DNA from: DASUVM01 sp036378955
GTDB lineage: Bacteria > Patescibacteriota > Saccharimonadia > Saccharimonadales > Saccharimonadaceae
Reading direction: 5' to 3'
NCBI GenBank assembly: GCA_036378955.1
Contig: DASUVM010000004.1
Span: 174,392 to 238,391, forward strand
Length of the DNA: 64,000 nucleotides
The notes below the pieces were generated by a model. It was not told where the DNA came from and ran no database searches. It worked only from the letters and a program-made list of their open reading frames with translations. The position numbers and the translations under genes were made by a program. Positions 34,589 through 42,818 of this stretch are shown here, in pieces (the first letter of the stretch is position 1; every line of letters begins with the position of its first letter).

Positions 34589-37515
34589 CGACGCTTTTCA
34601 AGGCTCACAACAAGGGTTCTACCCTCTACAATTACCTCTGTCGTATGTGCAAGTGGTGTGTTAACCAGTGTGTCGGCTAATGTTTCGTGTTTGATTGTTT
34701 CTTCGCGTGTTTCAACGGCAGCTTTTATGTCTGTGTCATCGCTTTGCAGATAAAGCACAATTCGATCATCAACATTAAGCCCCGCTTTTTTGCGGAAGTT
34801 CTGTATGTGACGAACCACCTCACGCATAAGACCTTCACGTTTTAACTCAGATGTCAGCTCAAAGTCAATCTCTGCTGAAGGGTTTGAGTTGCCGTCTTTA
34901 GTCGTCGTCTTCACCGATTTCACGTTCAGTTCTTCTTTGGCAATCTCTGTAAGTTCTTGATTTAAGGCTGCGGATGCAGCCAAGCTTAATGTATTTACAA
35001 GTGTTACAGAAGCCAGTGGTTGACGAACCTTTACGCCCGCAGCGGCTCGTTTTGAGAGGCCGTCATTAATTGCTTGGCGAAGATCTGCCATACTCTGTAG
35101 AACAAGCTCGTTCACACGGCCAGCGTCTGGCCAATCGAGCAGGTGGACACTCTCACCCCCCGTTAGCTTTTGATACAGCTCTTCGGCCAAGAATGGTGTA
35201 AACGGCGCCATTATCATACTCAGCTGCATAAGCATGTAGTGCAGCGTTTGATAGGCTTGCTGCTTATCGGCATCGTCACCGCTCTTCCAAAAACGACGGC
35301 GTGAACGGCGAACATACCAATTTGAGGCATCTTCAATGAACGGCAAGAGCGGTTTAGCTGCACTTGGAATGTCGTATGCATCCATGTGTTTTTGAACTTC
35401 TTGGTTCAGTTGATGAACCCGGCTCACAATCCATTGATCAAGCGGGTTTTTCAAGTTCGCAGTCGGGTCAGAAAAATCACCATTGAATTCCCAGCCATCG
35501 ACTTCGGCATAGAGCGTGAAAAAATCATACATATTCCACACCATGCTTAGTTTGCGCGCCGTGTCGTTGACGTCTTTGTCTTGTAGGGCAAAATCTTCAC
35601 CATTGAGTAGTGGGCTTGAAAGTAGAAGCAGGCGCCAACTATCGGCCGAATATTTATCCATAAGTTCAGTTGGGTCGGTAAAATTACCCCGTGATTTACT
35701 CATCTTAAGGCCATCGTTCCCGGCAACGTTGCCTGTTACAATCACGTTTTTAAATGCATTCTTACCAAATAACCCGACATTGACGGCGTGCACATAATAA
35801 AACCAGGCCCGCACTTGGCCAACATATTCAACAATAAAATCACCCGGAAAATTTTGCTCGAACTTCTCGACGTTTTCAAACGGATAGTGGAACTGGGCGA
35901 ACGGCATCGAACCACTTTCGAACCAGCAGTCGAGCACCTTATCGATACGCTTATATTCAACGCCATCGACAGTAAAGGTAATGTCGTCGACCCAGGGCCG
36001 ATGGTAATCATCCAGTTCAACGCCGCTTAATGCTTTTAGCTCGGCATAGCTTCCGACAACTTTAACATGCTCGTTGCCCTCTTTGTCGGTTCCCTTCCAA
36101 ACTGGCATGGCAGTTGCCCAAAAACGATCACGCGAGAGGTTCCAATCTGGCGCTTGCAACACTGTTTTTTCAAAACGACCATGCTTAATATGTTCAGGAA
36201 ACCAACTGATATGCTCTGTATTTTCTTCGAGCATTTCGGTACGCTGACCATCAATATCCATAAACCAGCTCGGATGAGCACGATACATCAAGCGATTACC
36301 GTTACGAAGATTATGCGGGTATTCGTGTTGAATGTAATCGATAAACCACACCTTGCCCTCGGCATGTAGGGTCTTTGCTATGGCTTTATTATTTTCCCAA
36401 ACATCTAAGCCCTGCCATTGACCTTCGGTATATTTACCATATTCGTCAAGCACATGTACGACAGGAACGTTATTTTCTTTTGCTAAGATAAAGTCTTCTT
36501 CACCGTAGGCGGGTGCCAAGTGCACAATACCCGAACCCGAATCAATGCTGACATAATCAGCATGCCAGACCTTATGCGCGTTTTTACCTCGCTGTGCCCC
36601 TAATAAGGGTTCGTATTCTTTTCCGACTAGCTCGGCACCCTTGAATACCTTATTGGCAATAACAACGGCTTCACTCTGTTCTTTTCTCGCAGGCGCTTCG
36701 GCAAGAGTCTTAATAGCGCCTGCCAGTTTTTGTGCAACAATGAGCCGTTCACCGGCCGCATTTGTTATCTCGACATAGTCTTCGTCTTTATTCACAGCAA
36801 CCGCTGTATTGCCGGGTAATGTCCATGGAGTGGTCGTCCATGCCAACAAAAATCTATCATCATTTTTTAACTTAAACTTTACATACACACTCGGGTCGGT
36901 GACCATTTGATAGGCGCCTGCATCCATGGTAACTTCAGCTTTTGAAAGTGGTGTTGCCCATTTGGTATCATACATCAGCACCCGTTCGCCTTCGTAAATT
37001 TTGCCTTTTTCATAGAGCTGTTTAAACGCCCACCAAACGCTTTCCATGTAGTCTTTATCCATGGTTTTATAAGCGCCTTTAAAATCAACCCAGCGACCAC
37101 TGCGCTCAACCACATCTTCCCAGAGGTTACTGGTTTGCACCATGCTCTCTCGGGCAGTTTTAATATAATCTTCGAGGCTAATTTTAGTACCAATTTCATG
37201 ACGATCGGTAATGCCAAGCTTTTTTTCAACAAAGTTTTCAGCCGGTAAACCATGGCAATCCCACCCCCAGACACGTTCAACACGTTTGCCTTTCATTGTC
37301 CAATAACGCGGTATGGCGTCTTTCACAATTGAGCTTAAGAGGGTACCATGATGCGGCACGCCGGTGATAAATGGTGGGCCATCATAAAAAACATAGGCAT
37401 TATCAGCTGGTCGGTTTTCAACTGATTTTTCAAATGTCTTGTGCTTCTTCCAGTATGCAACTAGTTCTTTTTCGTAAACAATTGCACGTCGGCGGGTGCC
37501 TGATTGAAACTTCAT
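34585..37515 (-). CDS. ileS: Isoleucyl-tRNA synthetase
   Basis: Class I synthetase of 976 residues. The core begins FYDGPPFITGVPHHGTLLSSIVKD; the HIGH signature reads HHGT. GWDCHGLPAENF and the KMSKS loop GLKMSKSRGNF are standard, and the CP1 editing domain (about 200-400) is complete. The arrangement resembles the archaeal/eukaryotic-type (IleS2) branch more than E. coli IleS, a judgement by eye. It is second gene of a T-box-controlled operon with the CYTH protein, its ATG overlapping that stop by 4 bp. The end overlaps the convergent membrane-protein gene by 4 bp. Confidence 0.95.
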   Translation of the reverse strand: MKFQSGTRRRAIVYEKELVAYWKKHKTFEKSVENRPADNAYVFYDGPPFITGVPHHGTLLSSIVKDAIPRYWTMKGKRVERVWGWDCHGLPAENFVEKKLGITDRHEIGTKISLEDYIKTARESMVQTSNLWEDVVERSGRWVDFKGAYKTMDKDYMESVWWAFKQLYEKGKIYEGERVLMYDTKWATPLSKAEVTMDAGAYQMVTDPSVYVKFKLKNDDRFLLAWTTTPWTLPGNTAVAVNKDEDYVEITNAAGERLIVAQKLAGAIKTLAEAPARKEQSEAVVIANKVFKGAELVGKEYEPLLGAQRGKNAHKVWHADYVSIDSGSGIVHLAPAYGEEDFILAKENNVPVVHVLDEYGKYTEGQWQGLDVWENNKAIAKTLHAEGKVWFIDYIQHEYPHNLRNGNRLMYRAHPSWFMDIDGQRTEMLEENTEHISWFPEHIKHGRFEKTVLQAPDWNLSRDRFWATAMPVWKGTDKEGNEHVKVVGSYAELKALSGVELDDYHRPWVDDITFTVDGVEYKRIDKVLDCWFESGSMPFAQFHYPFENVEKFEQNFPGDFIVEYVGQVRAWFYYVHAVNVGLFGKNAFKNVIVTGNVAGNDGLKMSKSRGNFTDPTELMDKYSADSWRLLLLSSPLLNGEDFALQDKDVNDTARKLSMVWNMYDFFTLYAEVDGWEFNGDFSDPTANLKNPLDQWIVSRVHQLNQEVQKHMDAYDIPSAAKPLLPFIEDASNWYVRRSRRRFWKSGDDADKQQAYQTLHYMLMQLSMIMAPFTPFLAEELYQKLTGGESVHLLDWPDAGRVNELVLQSMADLRQAINDGLSKRAAAGVKVRQPLASVTLVNTLSLAASAALNQELTEIAKEELNVKSVKTTTKDGNSNPSAEIDFELTSELKREGLMREVVRHIQNFRKKAGLNVDDRIVLYLQSDDTDIKAAVETREETIKHETLADTLVNTPLAHTTEVIVEGRTLVVSLEKRR

Positions 37516-38054
37516 AGCTTGTTCTCCTCTTCTAGATATAGTGGTTGATAGCCAAAATCGGCTAATTGTGACTCGATGTCACGATAGCTCTTACCGGCAA
37601 GCCGGCCAGCAGCGCTAACGATATCTTGCGTGACATCAGCCAAGCAGCATTCAGGAGGCTCAAACTTAGCCATCGCATCATCGCTATTGAATTCAAAATC
37701 AATCAGTACCAGGCCTTCGAGCTTTTTAAGGTATACGTCAACCTCGGCATCATGACCATAAATAGTGCAATAAAAACGACGTTTCACTAGCGCTTTTTTT
37801 GAAATACTCAAGAACGCCTCGTATTCTTGCTGTGTCAGCGGGATCGTGTCTTCACTTTGACGTGACGAATCATTGCTTTCAACTGGTACTTTTTTAGTTA
37901 ATTCTAAAATCTCACCGCGCTGACGCAGGCGAATATTAGCATGATCAATGTCTGGAATATAGATATCGCGGATGACTTCAGAGCGCGCGCCGTTAATCTG
38001 CGCTGGGATGTAGCGCGCTAGATAGGTCTTTTCTCGCTCGAGTTCACTAGCCAT
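37512..38054 (-). CDS. CYTH domain (triphosphate tunnel) protein
   Basis: The 180-residue protein begins MASELEREKTYL, a variant of the ExExK strand that opens the CYTH beta-barrel. Basic strands follow (ANIRLRQRGEILELTKKV, KKALVKRRFYC) with acidic strands EVDVYLKKLEGLVLIDFEF, the tunnel pattern that binds tri- or polyphosphate. Family members hydrolyse inorganic triphosphate, thiamine triphosphate or make cAMP. The ATG at 38054 has a GGAGA site; the frame open to 38117 runs through the T-box and is not coding. Sharing a T-box with ileS is unexpected. Confidence 0.8.
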   Translation of the reverse strand: MASELEREKTYLARYIPAQINGARSEVIRDIYIPDIDHANIRLRQRGEILELTKKVPVESNDSSRQSEDTIPLTQQEYEAFLSISKKALVKRRFYCTIYGHDAEVDVYLKKLEGLVLIDFEFNSDDAMAKFEPPECCLADVTQDIVSAAGRLAGKSYRDIESQLADFGYQPLYLEEENKL

Positions 38055-38262
38055 ATTTTCTCCAATAAAAATTACTTCTTTTGCCTGCTGGAACCCGGGT
38101 TTCCCGGGCGGTACCATCCAACTTCCAAAAGAAGTAATTCTTTTAGCGCTTGCTTATCGGCCTAACGTGCCGGTGTACGTCGGGTTCTACTTTTGCTTAC
38201 GCAATTTCTTCCCGCTACTTCGTGGGTGATAACCACTTACTCACTCTTAAAGTGAACTGTAT
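38055..38262 (-). promoter_or_regulatory. T-box riboswitch (isoleucine) upstream of CYTH-ileS
   Basis: The minus-strand leader contains the T-box sequence GGATGGTACCGCC (TGGTACC at 38110-38116), which pairs with the tRNA acceptor end. It is followed by the antiterminator arm CCCGGG-AAA-CCCGGG and closing GGAA/TTCC. A 14-bp perfect stem (38126-38139 with 38070-38083) followed by TTTTATT surrounds it and is the likely terminator. A candidate AUC isoleucine specifier lies at 38228-38230 in a short stem I, and further stems lie between. Position before ileS fits isoleucine sensing. The nested rather than overlapping terminator is unusual. Confidence 0.8.
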
Positions 38263-38269
38263 TTATTAC

Positions 38270-38298
38270 ATTATAACGTAGCCTTTGCTAGAGCTCAA
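38270..38298 (-). promoter_or_regulatory. Promoter of the T-box-CYTH-ileS operon
   Basis: Minus strand TTGAGC (38293-38298), 17-bp spacer, perfect TATAAT (38270-38275); start expected near 38263. Confidence 0.7.
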
Positions 38299-38304
38299 GC
38301 CACC

Positions 38305-38931
38305 TCATAAGAACAAGCCTTCTTTAAACTGCATGAAGATTAAGGCTATCATAACCGCCAGCCAAAGAGCCGTAGCAAATTTATCGTAATCTTTTTTAAG
38401 CCACTGCAAGGTGTGTTGATGTGCTTTATTTGGTAAATATAAGTTATTTTCGCGTAAGTTATAACGCAATAATGTCTCGAAGAGGATTGTTGTCACAAGC
38501 GTTACTACCAGGCACCAGGGGCAGAGAATTTGAATAACATACACACTTTGAAAAAACAGCCAATACGCAAAAATTAATCCGAGGCCGAAGCAAATTTGAG
38601 TAGCCAGCATAAATGGCCTTGGAAATGTCATACGGCTCAACCCCATAACCGCCACCGTAATGACAACCGCATAGCCCATCATACCAATATATGAATTCGG
38701 AAAGCCAAACTCTGAAGCTTGCGGTGTTTTCATAACACTAGCACAATTTAAAATAGCGCTAAAGTTGCAACTTAATTGAGTGCCTGGATCTTGTAAGAGG
38801 TGAATTTTTTCAACGCTCAATACGAACGAAGCAATGAGACCTACTATACCCAAGAAAAGCATTGTGCCAAAAATCCAGCGATCTGAAATAAGCTGCCGTT
38901 TATCAGCCTGTTCTGCGCTAGACCTATTCAT
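38305..38931 (-). CDS. Vitamin K epoxide reductase (VKOR) family protein
   Basis: Membrane oxidoreductase of 208 residues with four or five helices. The loop cysteine pair is in LSCNFSAILNCASV (about residues 54-63) and the quinone-site CxxC in ILCPWCLV (about residues 136-139). VKOR homologues reoxidise a DsbA-like partner so that disulfides form in exported proteins, using a quinone. It starts next to the stop of the preceding thioredoxin-like gene, which suggests a pair, although that partner has no CxxC. Confidence 0.9.
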   Translation of the reverse strand: MNRSSAEQADKRQLISDRWIFGTMLFLGIVGLIASFVLSVEKIHLLQDPGTQLSCNFSAILNCASVMKTPQASEFGFPNSYIGMMGYAVVITVAVMGLSRMTFPRPFMLATQICFGLGLIFAYWLFFQSVYVIQILCPWCLVVTLVTTILFETLLRYNLRENNLYLPNKAHQHTLQWLKKDYDKFATALWLAVMIALIFMQFKEGLFL

Positions 38932-39189
38932 TTAGGTATAATATGAGATTTCATTGATAGTTGGCAGCGGCAAGCCAATCCATTGATTCAGCATGCGGCC
39001 TTCATCATCAAGCGCGATGAGAGTTGGATATTCAACAATGTCATAAGTTTCGCAAAAACTGGCACCTTCACGAGATTCAGGGTTGAGCGTTTCAAGCTCT
39101 CGACCAGTGCGCGCCTTGAATTCCCGCAAAAAGTCAATGACCGGGCGGGCATGTTCACTATTGTCTTTATAAATAACGATTATTCGCAC
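38932..39189 (-). CDS. Thioredoxin-fold protein without CxxC
   Basis: A short protein (about 85 residues) with a thioredoxin-like pattern: RIIVIYKDNSEHARPVIDFL, then FCETYDIVEYPTLIALDDEGRML, where YPT is the cis-proline loop. The usual CxxC is replaced by DNSEHA; a single cysteine remains. I start at the GTG at 39189 because the frame further upstream runs through the nrdJ terminator, and a TATACT box (39196-39201) lies exactly 6 nt away, which predicts a leaderless message. It abuts the VKOR gene, whose partner it may be. Confidence 0.65.
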   Translation of the reverse strand: MRIIVIYKDNSEHARPVIDFLREFKARTGRELETLNPESREGASFCETYDIVEYPTLIALDDEGRMLNQWIGLPLPTINEISYYT

Positions 39190-39195
39190 CACTTT

Positions 39196-39201
39196 AGTAT
39201 A
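39196..39201 (-). promoter_or_regulatory. -10 element of the thioredoxin-like/VKOR unit
   Basis: Minus strand TATACT directly after the nrdJ terminator; the -35 region is inside that terminator and is weak (TTAAAA at a 15-bp spacing). Confidence 0.4.
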
Positions 39202-39203
39202 AC

Positions 39204-39234
39204 CAAAAAGCTCCTGTTTTAACACAGGAGCCTT
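39204..39234 (-). terminator. Terminator of nrdJ
   Basis: Minus strand GCTCCTGT, 6-nt loop, ACAGGAGC, then TTTTTGG, 15 nt after the nrdJ stop. Confidence 0.85.
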
Positions 39235-39248
39235 AAGGGGTAATCTCG

Positions 39249-42014
39249 CTAGCTACAGCCCGTAGTGGTACCGCATTGATCACATGCGTAGCAGCTGCCC
39301 GCCCGTCGCGTTATGTTGCCGCACGTGCTGCACATTGGCGCCGAGCTTGTGGAGGCCTTCATTTCCGCAGTACTGGCAGCTTCGGGCATTGCCTTTGCTA
39401 CGATCGTTGGCGCTTCATTTTTCGCTCCCTCGACTGGCTCTTCGAGCAAACTTGTTTGCTGTTCGGCAAGTTCGGCCTCGAGATCTTCAAGGCTTGCAAG
39501 CCCCAGCTCAATGCGATCATCAAGGTTTAGGTATTCAAGTGCCAAACGGCGGAAGATGTAGTCAATGATAGAGCTAGCGGTTCGCACATCAGGATCATCA
39601 GTGATGCCGGCTGGCGAGAAAGTAGTATTACTCATACCCTTCACATACGCCTTGAGCGGCACGCCATATTGCAAGCCATAGCTAATTGAACGGCCAAAGG
39701 CATCCATGAGCCCCGCTAACGTTGAGCCCATCTTAGCAACAGTGACAAATAGTTCACCCGGCGTACCATCTTCAAACTCGCCAACTGTAAAGTAACCGTG
39801 CAGGTCGCTAATGCGGAACTCGAAGGTGCGAGAATGACGCACTCGCGGCAGGTCACGGCGAATAACAGCTCGTTGGATAACCGGTTCGAGCGTAACGGCC
39901 GCAGGATGCTCGGCAACCTTCTCTTTCTTTTCTTCTTTTTTATTTGATAGCGGCTGCCAAGCCTTACAGTTATCGCGATAAATAGCAATTGCTTTCACAC
40001 CAAGCTTCCAGGCATCCATATGTAATTGCTCGACATCTTCAACGGTTACCTCTTCGGGCATGTTGACCGTCTTTGAAATTGCGCCTGAAAGAAACGGCTG
40101 AACGGCACCCATCATTTTAATATGCCCCATGTAATGAATAGCGTTGTCACCAACGGCACAGGCAAACACATCATAATGTTCTTTTTTTAGATGCGGCGCA
40201 CCGATAACGTTGCCTTTTTCGTGAATATATTCAACAATGGCATCAATTTCGTCAGCAGCATAACCGAGCGTCTTCAATGCTCGCGGCACGGTTTTATTAA
40301 CGATCACCATCGAACCGCCACCAACGAGTGTTTTATATTTTGTGAGGCTAAAGTCAGGCTCGATGCCGGTTGTATCGCAATCCATCATAAAACCGATGGT
40401 GCCAGTTGGCGCCAGCAAGCTTGCTTGTGCATTTCGTACACCAAAGCGTGTGCCAAGCTCAACAGCTTCGTCCCAACTTTCGGCCGCAGCCTGCAATAGA
40501 TCTTCACTCACCAGGCTAGCGTTAATATCACCAACGGCTTCACGGTGCTTACGCAGCACTCTCAGCGTACCTTCTTTATCTTTATTGTAGCCACTAAATG
40601 GACCAACACGCTTTGCCATACGTACACTCGTTACATATGAGTGGCCGGTGAGAAGTGCAGTAATAGCAGCAGCCTGAGCACGACCTTCGTCGCTATCATA
40701 AGCCAACCCTTGAGCCATTAAAAGTGCACCGAGATTAGCATAACCGATACCAAGCTGGCGATAGGCCTTGGCCGTTTTGCCAATTTTTTCGGTTGGATAA
40801 TCTGAATAGCCCACGAGAATATCTTGTGCAATGAAGATAATTTCAGCAGTGTGCCGAAAAGCCTCGATATCGAAGGTGCCGTCAGCTTTAAGAAATTTTA
40901 ACAGGTTAAGGCTCGCAAGGTTACAGGCCGAATTGTCGAGATGCATATACTCTGAACACGGGTTTGAGCTTGTAATGCGGCCAGCATTTGGCGTTGTGTG
41001 CCAGTCATTAATTGTTGTGTCAAATTGCATACCAGGATCAGCGCATTCCCAGGCAGCTTGGGCAATCTGGCGGAATAAGTCTCGTGCTTTGAGCGTTTCG
41101 TACACCTTACCGTCGGTGACACCAACCAAATTCCAATCGTCGTCATTTTGCACCGCTTGCATAAAATCGTCCGTAACACGTACCGAGTTGTTGGCATTTT
41201 GATATTGCAAGCTCACCGTATCGCGACCATTAATGCCCATGTCAAAACCGGCATCTTGCAAAACGTGGGCTTTACGTTCTTCGCGGGCCTTTGTCTCAAT
41301 AAACTCTTCGATGTCGGGGTGATCAATATTGAGCACTACCATCTTGGCAGCACGACGCGTTTTGCCACCGCTCTTAATGGTGCCGGCAATTGAATCAGCG
41401 CCACGCATAAAGCTAACCGGGCCTGAGGCATATCCACCACTATTGCGTAATTTTTCTTTAGAAGAACGTAGCCTGCTCAAGTTCAGCCCTGCGCCTGAGC
41501 CACCTTTGAAGATTATCCCCTCTTCGGTGTACCAGCTAAGAATCGACGGCATCGTATCTTCAACATGTAAGATAAAACACGCGCTCGCCTGCTGTGAACG
41601 ATCTTCGGCCCCAATATTGAACCAGACAGGGCTGTTAAAGGCAGCTCGCTGAGTGGCTAAAATCGTCTTAAGCTCAATGTTAAAAACATCAGCTTCTTTC
41701 TCATCTAAAAAATAACCTTGGTCATAGCCGTATTTCGTGACAGTATCAGCAACACGATCAATCAAGTGTTTCAAAGACGTTTCACGACGTTTCGTACCAG
41801 GTGTGCCGTAAAAATATTTCTGTGTCACAATATTAATAGCGTTTTGGCTCCAAAAATCCGGAAACTCAACCCCTTTTTGCGAGAATACTACTTTACCGGT
41901 TGTTGGGTTCGATATCTCCGAATCGCGCTTCACCCAATTAAGCGCTTCGTACGGTTGCTGACCAGCTCTTGTAAAAAAGCGATCAATAGCAAGTGTGGCG
42001 GTTGTATGCGCCAT
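39249..42014 (-). CDS. nrdJ: Adenosylcobalamin-dependent ribonucleotide reductase (class II)
   Basis: Makes all four dNTP precursors with a 5'-deoxyadenosyl radical from B12, so it needs no oxygen and no small subunit. The chain is about 921 residues. Conserved parts: FNSPVWFNIG, ACFILHVEDTM, GSGAGLNLSRLRS, the active-site NPCSEYMHLDNSACNLASLNL, and LLAPTGTIGFMMDCDTTGIEPDFSL. The C-terminal tail has cysteine pairs CSTCGN, CYACDQCG ending TGCS, the redox-shuttle/zinc-ribbon tail. The ATG at 42014 is chosen for the strong AAGGAGGGT before it. It follows nrdR and likely shares its regulated promoter. Confidence 0.95.
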   Translation of the reverse strand: MAHTTATLAIDRFFTRAGQQPYEALNWVKRDSEISNPTTGKVVFSQKGVEFPDFWSQNAINIVTQKYFYGTPGTKRRETSLKHLIDRVADTVTKYGYDQGYFLDEKEADVFNIELKTILATQRAAFNSPVWFNIGAEDRSQQASACFILHVEDTMPSILSWYTEEGIIFKGGSGAGLNLSRLRSSKEKLRNSGGYASGPVSFMRGADSIAGTIKSGGKTRRAAKMVVLNIDHPDIEEFIETKAREERKAHVLQDAGFDMGINGRDTVSLQYQNANNSVRVTDDFMQAVQNDDDWNLVGVTDGKVYETLKARDLFRQIAQAAWECADPGMQFDTTINDWHTTPNAGRITSSNPCSEYMHLDNSACNLASLNLLKFLKADGTFDIEAFRHTAEIIFIAQDILVGYSDYPTEKIGKTAKAYRQLGIGYANLGALLMAQGLAYDSDEGRAQAAAITALLTGHSYVTSVRMAKRVGPFSGYNKDKEGTLRVLRKHREAVGDINASLVSEDLLQAAAESWDEAVELGTRFGVRNAQASLLAPTGTIGFMMDCDTTGIEPDFSLTKYKTLVGGGSMVIVNKTVPRALKTLGYAADEIDAIVEYIHEKGNVIGAPHLKKEHYDVFACAVGDNAIHYMGHIKMMGAVQPFLSGAISKTVNMPEEVTVEDVEQLHMDAWKLGVKAIAIYRDNCKAWQPLSNKKEEKKEKVAEHPAAVTLEPVIQRAVIRRDLPRVRHSRTFEFRISDLHGYFTVGEFEDGTPGELFVTVAKMGSTLAGLMDAFGRSISYGLQYGVPLKAYVKGMSNTTFSPAGITDDPDVRTASSIIDYIFRRLALEYLNLDDRIELGLASLEDLEAELAEQQTSLLEEPVEGAKNEAPTIVAKAMPEAASTAEMKASTSSAPMCSTCGNITRRAGSCYACDQCGTTTGCS

Positions 42015-42162
42015 AGTTTTGACCCTCCTTGGTGATAACCTCACCTATTTTTAGTTTTATGTATGTTTGTCGATTTCCCTCCGACCGGCAAACCTCTGTT
42101 TGTTTTCGTAAACGAATTTTTACGAGCTTTCTTTGACACATACTGACCACTTAAGACATTGC
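42015..42162 (-). promoter_or_regulatory. nrdR-nrdJ spacer, possible structured leader
   Basis: This 148-nt spacer has no gene. On the minus strand it contains GTTTG...GTCG-9 nt-CGAC-AAAC, which can fold, and GGTGA...TCACC just before the nrdJ ribosome site. No B12-box typical of cobalamin riboswitches is visible, so the sensing role is open. Confidence 0.35.
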
Positions 42163-42615
42163 CTACAGCCGCCGAAGTTGCTTGAGCACTGCCTCAAACT
42201 CATCAAGATCACGAAATTCCTTATAGACACTTGCGAATCGAACATAGGCAACCTTGTTGTGTTTTGCAAGCTGCTCTAGCACCAAATCGCCGACTTCGGA
42301 AGATTTTACCTCTTGGACCCCTTTTCCATAGAGCGCATCCTCAACCTGGGCAACAATGGTCTCAATTTCAAGCTCGGATATAAAGAACTTACCAACCGAA
42401 CGATGAATTGCTCTCAGTAACTTATAACGATCGAACAATTCACGGGCACCATTCTTTTTTATAACAGCTAAATTCGGCCGTTCAATTCTTTCATATGTCG
42501 TATATCGATACTGGCAATCCAAGCATTCGCGACGGCGCCTGATCGAATCACCATCAGCTACATCGCGCGATTCAATGACCTTCGATTGTACCATATGACA
42601 TTGTGGGCATTTCAT
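42163..42615 (-). CDS. nrdR: Transcriptional repressor NrdR
   Basis: The zinc-ribbon/ATP-cone repressor of ribonucleotide reductase genes, about 150 residues. The zinc ribbon is MKCPQCHMVQ...RRRECLDCQYRYTTYE and the ATP-cone starts at PNLAVIKKNGARELFDRYKLLRAI, sensing dATP/ATP. I start at the ATG at 42615 as the family N terminus MKCPxC dictates. Paired NrdR boxes lie upstream, so it autoregulates and, through readthrough, controls nrdJ. Confidence 0.95.
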   Translation of the reverse strand: MKCPQCHMVQSKVIESRDVADGDSIRRRRECLDCQYRYTTYERIERPNLAVIKKNGARELFDRYKLLRAIHRSVGKFFISELEIETIVAQVEDALYGKGVQEVKSSEVGDLVLEQLAKHNKVAYVRFASVYKEFRDLDEFEAVLKQLRRL

Positions 42616-42655
42616 CAGAGACACTTTCGTTTACGTTAACAGTTTCAGCACCTGC

Positions 42656-42671
42656 ACACTATCTGTAGTGT
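42656..42671 (-). promoter_or_regulatory. NrdR box 1
   Basis: ACACTATCTGTAGTGT, a near-perfect 16-bp NrdR palindrome (family consensus ACACwAtATaTwGTGT), 41 nt upstream of the nrdR start. Confidence 0.8.
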
Positions 42672-42688
42672 TTAGCGCCTACTACCCT

Positions 42689-42704
42689 ACACCTCACATA
42701 GTGT
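42689..42704 (-). promoter_or_regulatory. NrdR box 2
   Basis: ACACCTCACATAGTGT, a second 16-bp element with ACAC/GTGT ends. Its centre is 33 bp from box 1, about three helical turns, the usual spacing of paired NrdR boxes. Confidence 0.7.
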
Positions 42705-42715
42705 AGCTACTAGCT

Positions 42716-42745
42716 ATAGTAGCGCTATATATGGCTTCGTGGCAA
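42716..42745 (-). promoter_or_regulatory. Promoter of nrdR-nrdJ
   Basis: Minus strand TTGCCA (42740-42745), 18-bp spacer, TACTAT (42716-42721). The NrdR boxes lie just downstream of the predicted start, which fits repression. Confidence 0.5.
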
Positions 42746-42779
42746 GTACTTTTTAGTATTTTGAGACGTCATTTCTGCA

Positions 42780-42798
42780 ACATAAGTGTAACTTATGT
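42780..42798 (-). terminator. Hairpin after ftsZ
   Basis: ACATAAGT-GTA-ACTTATGT, about 20 nt from the ftsZ stop, with no U-run behind it; a stabilising hairpin or weak terminator. Confidence 0.5.
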
Positions 42799-42818
42799 GT
42801 AAAACCCCAGACGATCAA

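Noticed and set aside
38055..38117. 21-residue N-terminal extension of the CYTH protein
   Set aside because: It would be encoded by the T-box antiterminator and terminator; the ATG at 38054 has its own ribosome site.
42015..42162. Cobalamin riboswitch upstream of nrdJ
   Set aside because: Expected from gene function, but no B12-box sequence could be found.
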